The notes: generated from the letters alone by a model not told the origin. A stretch of DNA of 14,604 bases from Phycisphaeraceae bacterium (GCA_028281485.1 JANQJT010000007.1:1-14604), one strand, 5' to 3'. Counted from the first letter of the stretch, positions 1-7,046 are shown. A program made the numbers and translations.

Positions 1-1
1 C

Positions 2-628
2 GACGGCTCTCTGCGCAACGTCGGCCTCGCCCTCAGCCGTCTCGACGATCAGGCCGACGACGCCCCCGTCGACCCCGCCGCGCGCGACTGCCTCCGCACC
101 GCCGACCTGTCCCTCCAACACATGGCGGGCCTGCTCCGTCAGTGGATGCGTAACGGCTGCGCCGACCTCGCTGCCACATACCGACACGACGCCACGCTCG
201 AAGAGATCACACAACACGCCGTCCGCGTCACGCAACCGGTTGCGCGCGTGCAGGAAATCGACCTCACCGTCGAGATGGAGCCCGCCACGCTCGCCTTCCC
301 CGCCGGCCAGCTCTACCCCGTCATCATCAACGGCCTGCGCAACGCCGTCGAAGCGGTCGGACGCAACGGTCGCGTCATCGTGCAAACCCTCTCGCAGGGC
401 GACGACATCGAGATCCGCATCACCGACAACGGACCCGGCATCAGCCCCCAGCTCCCGCGCGACAAGGACGGCCTGGTCGCACCCGGTGTCACCACCAAAT
501 CCAACGGACAGGGCCTCGGCCTGGCCATCAGCCGCGACCTCGTCCGCGCCCTCGGCGGCGTCATCCGGCTCGAACCGGCCGACGCCGGCGGCACCGTCCT
601 GCTCATCCGTCTGCCCATGCCCTCCTGA
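2..628 (+). CDS. Sensor histidine kinase, C-terminal part (5' end outside window)
   Basis: This is the last 208 codons of a histidine kinase whose start lies left of the window. The frame is open from base 2. The first visible residues (GSLRNVGLALSRLDD) look like the first dimerisation helix just after the phosphorylated His, which is therefore not visible. The ATP-binding HATPase_c domain follows: N box with the Asn of INGLRNAVEAVG (about visible residue 114), G1 box DNGPGI (142-147) and G2 box GQGLGLAIS (169-177). An ATP-lid stretch containing TTKSNG lies between them. The protein ends at TGA 626-628, only 15 bp before the response-regulator ATG, so both are probably co-transcribed. Inference: it autophosphorylates and passes phosphate to Asp61 of the downstream regulator. 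The sensed signal cannot be told because the input domain is missing. Confidence 0.93.
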   Translation, partial: DGSLRNVGLALSRLDDQADDAPVDPAARDCLRTADLSLQHMAGLLRQWMRNGCADLAATYRHDATLEEITQHAVRVTQPVARVQEIDLTVEMEPATLAFPAGQLYPVIINGLRNAVEAVGRNGRVIVQTLSQGDDIEIRITDNGPGISPQLPRDKDGLVAPGVTTKSNGQGLGLAISRDLVRALGGVIRLEPADAGGTVLLIRLPMPS

Positions 629-643
629 CCCCACACGAAACCC

Positions 644-2086
644 ATGAACGAACAAGCCGCACACACCGGACACCTGCTCATCGTCGACGACGACCCGATC
701 GTCGCCGAATCCCTCAGCGAGCTGCTCAAGCGACAGGGCCACGCCGTCGCCACCGCACACAACGGCGCCGAAGCCCTGAGCATGATCCGCGACGCCGCCA
801 CCCCCTTCGAGCTGGTGTTGACCGATATCAACATGCCCCACGCCGACGGCGTTGAGCTGTTGCAACGCATCCACAAGGATCACCCCGAGATCGTCATCAT
901 CATGATCACCGGGTACGGCTCGATCGAGTCGGCCGTCAACGCCCTCAAGCTCGGCGCGTTCGATTATCTGACCAAGCCCATCATCGACGACGAGGTCCTC
1001 ACCGCCGTCGGCAAGGGCCTCACCCAACACCGCCTGCTCAACGAGAACCAGCAGCTCCGCCAACGCCTCGGCGAACGCTACGCCATGAGCAACATCGTCG
1101 GCGGCGATCACCGCATGCAACGCGTCTTCGACATGATCGAAGCCGTCGCCGAGAGCCGCACCACCGTCCTGATCACCGGCGAATCCGGCACCGGCAAGAG
1201 CGTCATCGCTTCGGCCGTCCACGAACGCAGCGCCGCCAACGACGGCTCCCTCGTCACCATGGCCTGCGGCTCCGTGCCCGAAACACTCCTCGAATCCGAA
1301 CTCTTCGGTCACGCCAAGGGCGCCTTCACCGGCGCCGATCGCGACAAGGTCGGCAAGCTCCAGGCCGCGCACGGCGGAACACTCTTCATCGACGAGATCA
1401 ACTCCGCCACACCCGCCCTCCAGCTCAAGCTCCTCCGCGTCCTCCAGGAAAAACGCTTCGAGCCCGTCGGCTCCAACGAGACGATCGAGGTCGACGTCCG
1501 CTTCATCCTCGCCACCAACCAGCCCCTCGAAGCGCTCGTCAACGCCGGCCAGTTCCGCGAAGACCTCTACTACCGCATCAACGTCGTCAACATCGAACTC
1601 CCCCCCCTGCGCCAACGCGACGGCGACATCCCCCGCCTCGTCGATCACTTCATCCACCGCTACAGCACCGACACCGGCAAGGTCGTCACCGGTGTCAACG
1701 ATGAAGCCATGGCGCAGCTGCGCAGGTACCGGTGGCCCGGCAACGTGCGCGAACTGGAAAACGCCATCGAGCGCGCCGTGGTCCTCACGCGCAAGCCCGT
1801 CATCGAACCGGACGTGCTGCCCGATAAGATCGTCTACCAGGACCCCGAAGGCCGACCCGGTTTCCGCGAGCGCCGCAAGAACCCCCAGAACTGGTCAGCC
1901 AACCTCTGGCGCGGCGAACCGCTCCGCGAGGCGCTGTGCGAACCGGAGAAACAGATCATCCTCGCGGCCCTGCAACGCAACGACTGGAACCGCCAGAAGA
2001 CCGCCCAGTGCCTGGACATCAACCGCACCACCCTCTACAAAAAAATCAAGCAATACGGACTCGAAGAACTTGCCGCGACCAGCTAA
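644..2086 (+). CDS. NtrC-family sigma-54-dependent response regulator
   Basis: A 480-residue protein with the full three-domain NtrC layout. The receiver domain (about 10-128) has the acidic cluster DDD 15-17, phospho-acceptor Asp61 in LVLTDINMP, Thr89 and Lys111 (LTKPI). The AAA+ domain (about 150-385) has Walker A GESGTGKS (179-186), the sigma-54 contact loop GAFTGA (226-231), Walker B TLFIDE (246-251), arginine-finger region FREDLYYRIN (304-312) and WPGNVRELENAIERA. A linker of about 35 residues leads to a Fis-type helix-turn-helix (about 433-472, NRTTLYKKIKQYGL). No key residue is missing, so it should be a working sigma-54 activator. It follows the kinase by 15 bp without an obvious Shine-Dalgarno sequence, which suggests coupling. 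Its targets are not visible. It could be assigned to AtoC, ZraR or NtrC-like subgroups, but the sequence alone does not decide. Confidence 0.97.
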   Translation: MNEQAAHTGHLLIVDDDPIVAESLSELLKRQGHAVATAHNGAEALSMIRDAATPFELVLTDINMPHADGVELLQRIHKDHPEIVIIMITGYGSIESAVNALKLGAFDYLTKPIIDDEVLTAVGKGLTQHRLLNENQQLRQRLGERYAMSNIVGGDHRMQRVFDMIEAVAESRTTVLITGESGTGKSVIASAVHERSAANDGSLVTMACGSVPETLLESELFGHAKGAFTGADRDKVGKLQAAHGGTLFIDEINSATPALQLKLLRVLQEKRFEPVGSNETIEVDVRFILATNQPLEALVNAGQFREDLYYRINVVNIELPPLRQRDGDIPRLVDHFIHRYSTDTGKVVTGVNDEAMAQLRRYRWPGNVRELENAIERAVVLTRKPVIEPDVLPDKIVYQDPEGRPGFRERRKNPQNWSANLWRGEPLREALCEPEKQIILAALQRNDWNRQKTAQCLDINRTTLYKKIKQYGLEELAATS

Positions 2087-2090
2087 TTCT

Positions 2091-2120
2091 TTCTCATTTC
2101 ACCCTGTCGTGTGCTATAGT
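2091..2120 (+). promoter_or_regulatory. Sigma-70-type extended -10 promoter of the zinc-ribbon gene
   Basis: TG-C-TATAGT at 2112-2120 is an extended -10 element. TTCTCA (2091-2096, 4 of 6 matches to TTGACA) sits 18 bp upstream. It lies just after the response-regulator stop and predicts a transcript start near 2127, giving a leader of about 44 nt. It would separate transcription of the next gene from the two-component operon. Confidence 0.55.
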
Positions 2121-2170
2121 TTAAGCGACAGCGAGCCGTTCATCTCTCCACTTTGTTCAGGAACAAGACA

Positions 2171-3532
2171 ATGAGCGAAGTGATGCAAATTCACTGCCCC
2201 AGCTGTGGCGTACGACTGGGGATCCCCGGCGACGCCGGCGGTCGTATGGCGCGATGCCCAAAGTGCAACAACAAGTTCAAGGTCCCCGATCCCCGGCAGA
2301 TGCTTGACGACACCATCACCTGCTGGCTCAACCTGGACCAGATGGGCGATGACGAGCACGGCGAAAGCGTGACCCAGGAAATCGAGATGCAGCGCTCCGC
2401 CATGGGCATGGCGCCGCCCAAGGAAGACAAACCCGAAACACCCGAGCCCGCTACGCCGCCCGCTCCCGAGCCGCCCAAGACCGAGAAGCCCGAACCGGTC
2501 CGACGCGTGCTCCGCAGCCGCAGCAAGAAAAACGATCGCGCCGACACGCCGGCGCAGGCCGACACCGTCAACGACCAGGCCTCACCCGACGACACCCAGA
2601 CCCCCGCCGCCGATGGCAAACACGGGATCGCCGAGTCGGTCAACAACCACCAGAACCACATCCACCTCACCGTCGTCGACGTCACCAGCGCCGGCGTCCG
2701 CTTCGCCTTCTCCAGCCGCCTCATCGACATCCCCCAGTTCCGCGCCTCCATGCCCATGTGCGACGTCTACACCGGCGACTACAGTTCCGACAACCTCATC
2801 GCGCGACCCTTGGCCTGGATCGACAAGGCCTCCGGCAAGTTCACCAACCCCGGTGAACTCGAAGCACGCTACGAGTACACCCTCAAGCAACACCAGACCG
2901 CGCGCGAGGTCATCGACTCGATGCGCATCATGAACGAGCTGCCCTCGCCGTTCAGTCAACCTATGCCCTACTACGTCGCCGGCGGCTCCGGCAAGGCGCC
3001 CATTCACTGCGAGACCTACCAGACCCCCAAGGGCATCGTCTGCGAGGTCACCATCCCCTCGCCCGCCGTCGCGCTCGACTGGCTCGGCCGCGTCAACGGC
3101 GTCTGCTGTCAGGAATACGTCGAGCTCGAACAGACCGCCCACAAGCTCGAAGCCAGCGCGTGGCGCGCGATCCCCGAAAAGGTCCGCAAGCGCCTGGCCG
3201 CGTGGTTCGACTTCCAGGGCGACGAGAGCTTCCTCGCCTACTTCAACGACGGCGACTTCGCCTCCTCCGACTCCGGACTCGCCGGCCTCGTCGTCACCAC
3301 CGACCGCCTGGCCTACTGCAAGTACCACTCCGGCGGATCGATCCAGCACAACAAGTCCGTCACGCTCGTCGCCGTGGAGTCCGGCCGATTCGTCACGCTC
3401 GTCCTGCAAGGACGCAGCAGCAACAAACGCATCATGAAACTCAAGACCTCGGACCTCGACGAACTGGTCACCCTGCTCGACCAGGTCGATTCCAACATCG
3501 AGCTGGTCATGCAGGAGGGCACGGTCGCGTGA
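2171..3532 (+). CDS. Zinc-ribbon protein of unknown function with possible C-terminal PH-like domain
   Basis: I do not recognise a named family over the full length. I chose ATG 2171 because AGGA (2159-2162) lies 8 nt upstream; an in-frame TTG at 2153 would add six residues. The 453-residue product starts with a zinc ribbon, CPSC at 9-12 and CPKC at 29-32, separated by LGIPGDAGGR. This resembles the zinc-finger start widespread in planctomycete proteins. A Pro/Glu-rich, low-complexity and probably disordered linker follows (about 83-155). Residues about 160-445 look globular. The last ~90 (VVTTDRLAYCKYHSGG, then strands and a final helix DLDELVTLLDQV) resemble a bacterial PH/GRAM-like domain, which is inference from pattern. 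There is no signal peptide or membrane segment, so it is probably cytoplasmic. It lies 84 bp after the response regulator but seems to have its own promoter. Confidence 0.85.
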   Translation: MSEVMQIHCPSCGVRLGIPGDAGGRMARCPKCNNKFKVPDPRQMLDDTITCWLNLDQMGDDEHGESVTQEIEMQRSAMGMAPPKEDKPETPEPATPPAPEPPKTEKPEPVRRVLRSRSKKNDRADTPAQADTVNDQASPDDTQTPAADGKHGIAESVNNHQNHIHLTVVDVTSAGVRFAFSSRLIDIPQFRASMPMCDVYTGDYSSDNLIARPLAWIDKASGKFTNPGELEARYEYTLKQHQTAREVIDSMRIMNELPSPFSQPMPYYVAGGSGKAPIHCETYQTPKGIVCEVTIPSPAVALDWLGRVNGVCCQEYVELEQTAHKLEASAWRAIPEKVRKRLAAWFDFQGDESFLAYFNDGDFASSDSGLAGLVVTTDRLAYCKYHSGGSIQHNKSVTLVAVESGRFVTLVLQGRSSNKRIMKLKTSDLDELVTLLDQVDSNIELVMQEGTVA

Positions 3533-3564
3533 CGCACCGCGCTTCCCACGCCGCGCCCAGCCGA

Positions 3565-3570
3565 TAGAAT
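3565..3570 (+). promoter_or_regulatory. Possible -10 element of aat (leaderless start)
   Basis: TAGAAT (5 of 6 matches to TATAAT) ends 7 bp before the GTG start of aat. No good -35 is visible. If used, transcription would begin at or within a base or two of the GTG, giving a leaderless mRNA. No Shine-Dalgarno sequence precedes this GTG, which fits. Confidence 0.35.
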
Positions 3571-3577
3571 CGCCCGC

Positions 3578-4189
3578 GTGGAACTCACGCCCCAAATGCT
3601 CCTCGCCGCCTACTGCCAGGGCGCCTTCCCCATGGCGCGCGGTCGCGACAGCCACGAGGTCTACTGGTTCAGCCCCGACCCCCGCGGCGTCATCCCGCTG
3701 GACACCTTCCACCGCCCACGCTCCCTGCAGCGCGTCATCCGACGCGGCACCTTCGACGTCTCACACGACAACGACTTCGAACAGGTCATCCGAGGCTGCG
3801 CCGCGCCGCGACGATACGAACAGGAAACATGGATCAACGACGGCGTCATCGACGCCTACTGCCAGCTCCACGCGCTCGGCTACGCCCACAGCATCGAGGT
3901 CCGACGCGACGGCATGCTCGTCGGCGGGCTCTACGGCGTCGCCATCGGCGCCGCGTTCTTCGGCGAGTCCATGTTCCACCTGCCCGGCATCGGCAACAAC
4001 GCCTCCAAGGTCGCCCTCGCCGCCACCGTCGACCACCTCAACCTGCGCGGCTACACCCTCTTCGACGTGCAGTTCACCAACCCCTTCCTCGAACCGTTCG
4101 GCGTCGATGAGATCCCCCGCGACCACTACCTGCAGCTGCTCGACGCCGCCGTGCGCCGCCGCGTCACCTGGTACGACCCACCCCGCTAA
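3578..4189 (+). CDS. aat: Leucyl/phenylalanyl-tRNA--protein transferase
   Basis: A 203-residue member of the Aat family, which transfers Leu or Phe from aminoacyl-tRNA to the N-terminal Arg or Lys of proteins, marking them for ClpS/ClpAP degradation (bacterial N-degron pathway). It acts in the cytoplasm. Family motifs run in order: LLAAYCQGAFPMA (8-20), WFSPDPRGVIPLDTFHRPRS (30-49), ETWINDGVIDAYCQLHALGY with AHSIEV (83-107), GGLYGVAIGAAFFGESMFH (116-134), NNASKVALA (140-148) and DVQFTN (163-168), ending with IPRDHYLQLLDA. The length fits the compact bacterial form. The start is GTG; the first residues MELTPQMLLAAY match the usual family start, so the choice is firm. There is no Shine-Dalgarno sequence, and a TAGAAT box lies 7 bp upstream. 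ychF follows in the same direction after 81 bp, with its own promoter candidate. Confidence 0.96.
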   Translation: MELTPQMLLAAYCQGAFPMARGRDSHEVYWFSPDPRGVIPLDTFHRPRSLQRVIRRGTFDVSHDNDFEQVIRGCAAPRRYEQETWINDGVIDAYCQLHALGYAHSIEVRRDGMLVGGLYGVAIGAAFFGESMFHLPGIGNNASKVALAATVDHLNLRGYTLFDVQFTNPFLEPFGVDEIPRDHYLQLLDAAVRRRVTWYDPPR

Positions 4190-4208
4190 CCCTCGCCGCC
4201 TAAGCCGC

Positions 4209-4238
4209 TTGGCAATACCCCACCCCCTTCGCTACCAT
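4209..4238 (+). promoter_or_regulatory. Sigma-70-type promoter of ychF
   Basis: TTGGCA (4209-4214, 5 of 6 matches) and TACCAT (4233-4238, 4 of 6) are 18 bp apart in the aat-ychF gap. The predicted start near 4245 leaves a short leader containing the AAGGA ribosome-binding site. Confidence 0.55.
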
Positions 4239-4270
4239 GCCCCGCTCGCGCCCCCGCAAGGAACTGGATC

Positions 4271-5359
4271 ATGGAAGCCGGTATCGTCGGACTGCCCAAC
4301 GTCGGGAAGAGCACGCTCTTCAACGCCCTCACGCTCAGCCAGGGCGCCGTCGCCAACAACTACCCCTTCTGCACCATCGAGCCCAACGTCGGCATCGTCC
4401 CCGTACCCGACAACCGCCTGCAGGTCATCGAGTCCCACATCACCACGCAAAAAGTGATCCCCGCCTCGCTCCGCCTCGTCGATATCGCCGGTATCGTCAA
4501 GGGCGCCAGCGAGGGCGAGGGCCTCGGCAACAAGTTCCTCAGCCACATCCGACAGGTCGACGCCATCCTCCAGGTCGTCCGCTGTTTCGAAAACGAAGAC
4601 ATCACACACGTCGACGGCGCCGTCGATCCCATCCGCGACATCGAAACCATCGAGACCGAGCTGCTCCTGGCCGACATGCAGGTCATCGACAGCGCACTGG
4701 ACAAAGCCAAACGCACCGCGCGCACCGGCGACAAGGACGCGCTGGCGCGCGTCGAACTCATCGAACAGTGCCAGGCCCAGCTCGACTCCGGCCAACCCAT
4801 CCGCAACCTCGAACTCACCGAGATCGCACAGAAAGACCTCAAGAGCTTCGGCCTGATCACCGCCAAGAAGATCCTCTACATCGCCAACGTCGACGAGGAC
4901 GGCCTGACCGGCAACCCGCTGGTCGACACCGTCCGCGACTACGCCGAGTCACACGGCGGGGCGGTCGTGCCCGTCTGTGCCAAGATCGAAGAAGAACTGA
5001 TCGAACTGGACGAAGCCGACCGCGTCGAGATGCTCGAGTCACTCGGCATGACCGAGCCCGCCCTGGCCATCGTCGCACAGGCCGCCTACAAGCTGCTGGG
5101 CCTGGAGAGCTACTTCACCGCCGGCGAAAAAGAGATCCGCGCCTGGACCATCCCCATCGGCGCCACCGCCCCCCAGGCCGCCGGCGTCATCCACACCGAC
5201 TTCGAACGCGGCTTCATCCGGGCCGAGATCTACAACGTCCAGGACCTGGTCGAACACAAAACCGAGGCCGCCATCCGCTCCGCCGGCAAGATGCGCAGCG
5301 AGGGAAAATCCTACGTCATGGCCGACGGCGACGTCTGCCATTTCCTCTTCAACGTATAA
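4271..5359 (+). CDS. ychF: Redox-regulated ATPase/GTPase YchF (Obg-like)
   Basis: A 362-residue protein, the usual length for YchF (E. coli about 363). YchF is a universal P-loop NTPase that binds ribosomes, prefers ATP and is linked to stress and translation control. The G domain has P-loop GLPNVGKS (7-14), the switch region NYPFCTIEPNVG (30-41), G3 DIAG (71-74) followed by the YchF hallmark KGASEGEGLGNKFL (77-90), and NVDE (206-209), the altered G4 motif that explains ATP preference. A helical insert lies at about 125-195. The C-terminal TGS domain covers about 278-361 (FTAGEKEIRAW, then FERGFIRAEIYN and SYVMADGDVCHFLFNV). AAGGA at 4258-4262, 8 nt before ATG, supports the start. It is probably transcribed from its own promoter downstream of aat. 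No clear terminator follows it. Confidence 0.98.
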   Translation: MEAGIVGLPNVGKSTLFNALTLSQGAVANNYPFCTIEPNVGIVPVPDNRLQVIESHITTQKVIPASLRLVDIAGIVKGASEGEGLGNKFLSHIRQVDAILQVVRCFENEDITHVDGAVDPIRDIETIETELLLADMQVIDSALDKAKRTARTGDKDALARVELIEQCQAQLDSGQPIRNLELTEIAQKDLKSFGLITAKKILYIANVDEDGLTGNPLVDTVRDYAESHGGAVVPVCAKIEEELIELDEADRVEMLESLGMTEPALAIVAQAAYKLLGLESYFTAGEKEIRAWTIPIGATAPQAAGVIHTDFERGFIRAEIYNVQDLVEHKTEAAIRSAGKMRSEGKSYVMADGDVCHFLFNV

Positions 5360-5562
5360 AATCGCCGATTCCCGCATCTGACCGTAATTCTGGGCTTCCC
5401 CCGGCATCAAAACCGATACAACAGTAGCGTTGCAAGTGGTGTGTAAGACCTGCACAATCGCATTTCGGCGCGTGTTTTGCTCGTCTTTTTGGTAGACGCT
5501 CACGGACTTATATGCACTACTTGAGCGTCGAGACGAGTGACGTTTGGACCGGAGTATGAGCC
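5360..5562. other. Intergenic region ychF to DUF2203
   Basis: This 203-bp gap has no ORF worth calling. It is less GC-rich than the flanking genes. It contains a weak promoter candidate, TTGCAA (5430-5435) and CACAAT (5453-5458) with a 17-bp spacer, the interrupted inverted repeat listed separately, and GGAG at 5551-5554, which places the ribosome-binding site 8 nt before the DUF2203 start. Confidence 0.6.
5480..5537 (+). repeat. Interrupted inverted repeat / leader hairpin upstream of the DUF2203 gene
   Basis: CTCGTCT (5480-5486) pairs with AGACGAG (5531-5537), and GACGCTCA (5495-5502) pairs with TGAGCGTC (5522-5529). This makes a 7 + 8 bp stem with an asymmetric internal loop (8 nt TTTTGGTA against 1 nt G) and a 19-nt apical loop that contains TTATAT. 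It ends 25 bp before the start codon. As RNA it would be a sizeable 5' leader hairpin; as DNA it could be a regulator site. Confidence 0.5.
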
Positions 5563-6006
5563 ATGCCGATCAATCCCTCCCCAGCCGTGACCCCCATCCA
5601 GGACGACCGCAAGTATTTCTCGGTCGACCAAGCCAACCGCGCCCTGCCCTACGTGCGGCGGGTCGTCACTGACATCGTGGACGCCTACCACGCCGCCGTC
5701 AGCCTCCAGCACAAGATGGAGTTCCCCCTGCCCGACCAGGACACCGATCAGCTCCGCGGCGAGTACGACACCATCATGTCGCGCCTAAACGATTTAATCG
5801 ACGAGCTTTCCGACGTCGGCGCCGAGCTCAAGGACTACGACAAGGGCCTCGTCGACTTCCCCGCCGCCCTCGACGGCCGCGAGGTCTCGCTCTGCTGGAT
5901 GCTGGGCGAGCCCGAAATCACCGCCTGGCACGAGGTCGACGCCGGTTTCGCCGGCCGTCAGCCCATCGAAACCCTCATGCTCCACCTCGACGAAGACGAA
6001 GACTGA
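5563..6006 (+). CDS. DUF2203 family protein
   Basis: A 147-residue cytoplasmic protein of the DUF2203 family, whose function is not known. Family pattern: YFSVDQANRALPYVRRVV (18-35), a helical, coiled-coil-like middle (about 36-90), then the conserved block GAELKDYDKGLVDFPAALDG (86-105), VSLCWMLGEPEITAWHEVD (108-126) and AGFAGRQPIE (127-136), with an acidic tail. The Lys-Asp...Gly-Leu-Val-Asp-Phe and LCW..GE...WHE..AGF residues typical of the family are all present. GGAG (5551-5554) supports ATG 5563. The gene appears monocistronic: its leader has an inverted repeat and an intrinsic terminator follows 48 bp after the stop. Confidence 0.9.
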   Translation: MPINPSPAVTPIQDDRKYFSVDQANRALPYVRRVVTDIVDAYHAAVSLQHKMEFPLPDQDTDQLRGEYDTIMSRLNDLIDELSDVGAELKDYDKGLVDFPAALDGREVSLCWMLGEPEITAWHEVDAGFAGRQPIETLMLHLDEDED

Positions 6007-6053
6007 GCCAACTCACACACCCACCCGCTCACCCACCCTGCGCAAAACCACCC

Positions 6054-6091
6054 ATCGGCCGCGGCCCTAAACCGCGGTCGATTTTTCTTTT
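6054..6091 (+). terminator. Intrinsic terminator after the DUF2203 gene
   Basis: ATCGGCCGCGG (6054-6064) pairs with CCGCGGTCGAT (6072-6082), 11 pairs including one G-U, around a 7-nt loop. T-rich sequence TTTTTCTTTT follows directly. It is a strong rho-independent terminator on the plus strand. Confidence 0.9.
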
Positions 6092-6131
6092 CAAAAAATA
6101 AAAAACGATATCCCCCTCCTGCTAATTACAT

Positions 6132-6236
6132 TCCGGGGCCCGGCAGCAGACGGACGAACCTCCGGGGCTTCCGGGGGTTCCGCAGGCAGCAGGGATCTAA
6201 CTCCGGGGACGGGGGGATAATTTCCGGGGGCGGGGG
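6132..6236. repeat. G-rich spacer with repeated TCCGGGG and possible G-quadruplex
   Basis: This lies between the DUF2203 terminator and the end of the convergent rph gene. TCCGGGG occurs five times (6132, 6161, 6170, 6202, 6223) and GGCAGCAG twice (6142-6149, 6185-6192). Between 6205 and 6236 there are four runs of at least four G separated by short loops (AC, ATAATTTCC, C), fitting a plus-strand G-quadruplex pattern. For rph this is the template strand just past its stop codon. No ORF is present. Confidence 0.6.
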
Positions 6237-6941
6237 TTAAGTGAGGGCTTGTCGTTGCTTGGCGACGAGTTGTTCGATGCCGGCCGTGGCCAAGTCCAAT
6301 AGGCCGTCGAGCTGGCCCCGGTCGAACACGCCCGCCTCGCCCGTGCCCTGCACCTCGATGAACTGTCCCGCTCCGTTCATCACAACGTTCATATCCACAT
6401 CCGCTCGGCTATCCAGCGCGTAATCCAGATCGAGATACGCCTCGCCTTTCACGATCCCCACGCTCACCGCCGCCACCTCGCCCGTCAGTGGATCGTCTGT
6501 GATCAAACCGTCCGCCTTCGCCTTCGACACCGCGTCCGCCAGCGCGACGTACGCGCCCGTGATCGAAAGCGTCCGCGTACCCCCGTCGGCCTTGATCACG
6601 TCGCAGTCCAGTGTGATCGACACGCCCGGCATCTTCTCCAGGTCCACCGCCGCACGCAGCGCCCGCCCGATCAGCCGCTTGATCTCCGTGCCCCGACTGT
6701 CCGGCCCGCGCTTCTTGCGACCCACCGTCGAGCCCGGCAACATGCTGTACTCCGCCGTCACCCAACCGCTCGTCGCCTTACCCGTCTCGCGATCGATCAG
6801 AAACGGCGGCACGTCCTTCGACACGCTCGCCGTGCACAACACCCGCGTCTCGCCCGCGGCGATCATCACGCTCCCCGCCGCGTGGCTGGGAAAATCCCGC
6901 TGGATATCGATCGGTCGTAGCTCGTCGTGACTGCGATTCAT
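6237..6941 (-). CDS. rph: Ribonuclease PH
   Basis: RNase PH is a phosphorolytic 3'-to-5' exoribonuclease that trims tRNA 3' ends, working as a ring of six subunits in the cytoplasm. The 234-residue product matches the family throughout: DELRPIDI (6-13), AGETRVLCTASV (29-40), VTAEYSMLPGST (61-72), DSRGTEIKRLIGRALRAAVD (81-100) with the active-site Arg region, DCDVIKADGGTRTLSITGAY (112-131) with the phosphate-binding GGTR, VSVGIVKG (159-166) and the catalytic Asp pair in LDSRADVDMNVVM (176-188). I chose ATG 6941 because it matches the family N-terminus and GAGG lies about 9 nt upstream; an upstream ATG at 7061 would add 40 unrelated residues overlapping the tRNA. Divergent from tRNA-Arg. The few residues before DELRP are shorter than in E. 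coli, with no other oddity. Confidence 0.97.
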   Translation of the reverse strand: MNRSHDELRPIDIQRDFPSHAAGSVMIAAGETRVLCTASVSKDVPPFLIDRETGKATSGWVTAEYSMLPGSTVGRKKRGPDSRGTEIKRLIGRALRAAVDLEKMPGVSITLDCDVIKADGGTRTLSITGAYVALADAVSKAKADGLITDDPLTGEVAAVSVGIVKGEAYLDLDYALDSRADVDMNVVMNGAGQFIEVQGTGEAGVFDRGQLDGLLDLATAGIEQLVAKQRQALT

Positions 6942-6967
6942 GATGGTTTCCTCGTTGGGGCCGCCAC

Positions 6968-6997
6968 AACATAGCCCCACCAACGCCCCGTTGCCAA
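6968..6997 (-). promoter_or_regulatory. rph: Sigma-70-type promoter of rph
   Basis: Read on the minus strand, TTGGCA (6992-6997) and TATGTT (6968-6973) are 18 bp apart. The predicted start near 6961 gives a leader of about 20 nt before ATG 6941. Its -35 overlaps the -35 of the opposing tRNA promoter. Confidence 0.55.
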
Positions 6998-7019
6998 CCA
7001 CCCAATCGATCGCTAACAT
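6991..7019 (+). promoter_or_regulatory. Sigma-70-type promoter of tRNA-Arg
   Basis: TTGCCA (6991-6996) and TAACAT (7014-7019) are separated by exactly 17 bp. The predicted start near 7026 lies about 21 nt before the mature tRNA 5' end. The -35 is part of the palindromic TTGCCAA shared with rph. Confidence 0.6.
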
Positions 7020-7046
7020 GCTTGGCTCGTCCCAGATGGGGCAGAC

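Noticed and set aside
2153..2170. TTG start for the zinc-ribbon gene
   Set aside because: The Shine-Dalgarno-like AGGA lies inside this stretch, correctly placed for ATG 2171.
2582..3712. Long minus-strand ORF (376 codons) opposite the zinc-ribbon gene and the start of aat
   Set aside because: Low-complexity Gly/Val/Asp/Glu-rich translation typical of the antisense of high-GC genes; it overlaps two supported genes and has no ribosome-binding site or family motif.
4237..5427. Plus-strand ORF (396 codons) overlapping ychF in another frame
   Set aside because: Arg/Pro-rich shadow translation; ychF in this place has complete family motifs.
6259..6275. Sigma-54-like TGGC...TTG pattern
   Set aside because: It lies inside the coding part of rph, has GT where the -12 GC should be, and precedes no gene start. 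No convincing -24/-12 promoter was found upstream of any gene here.
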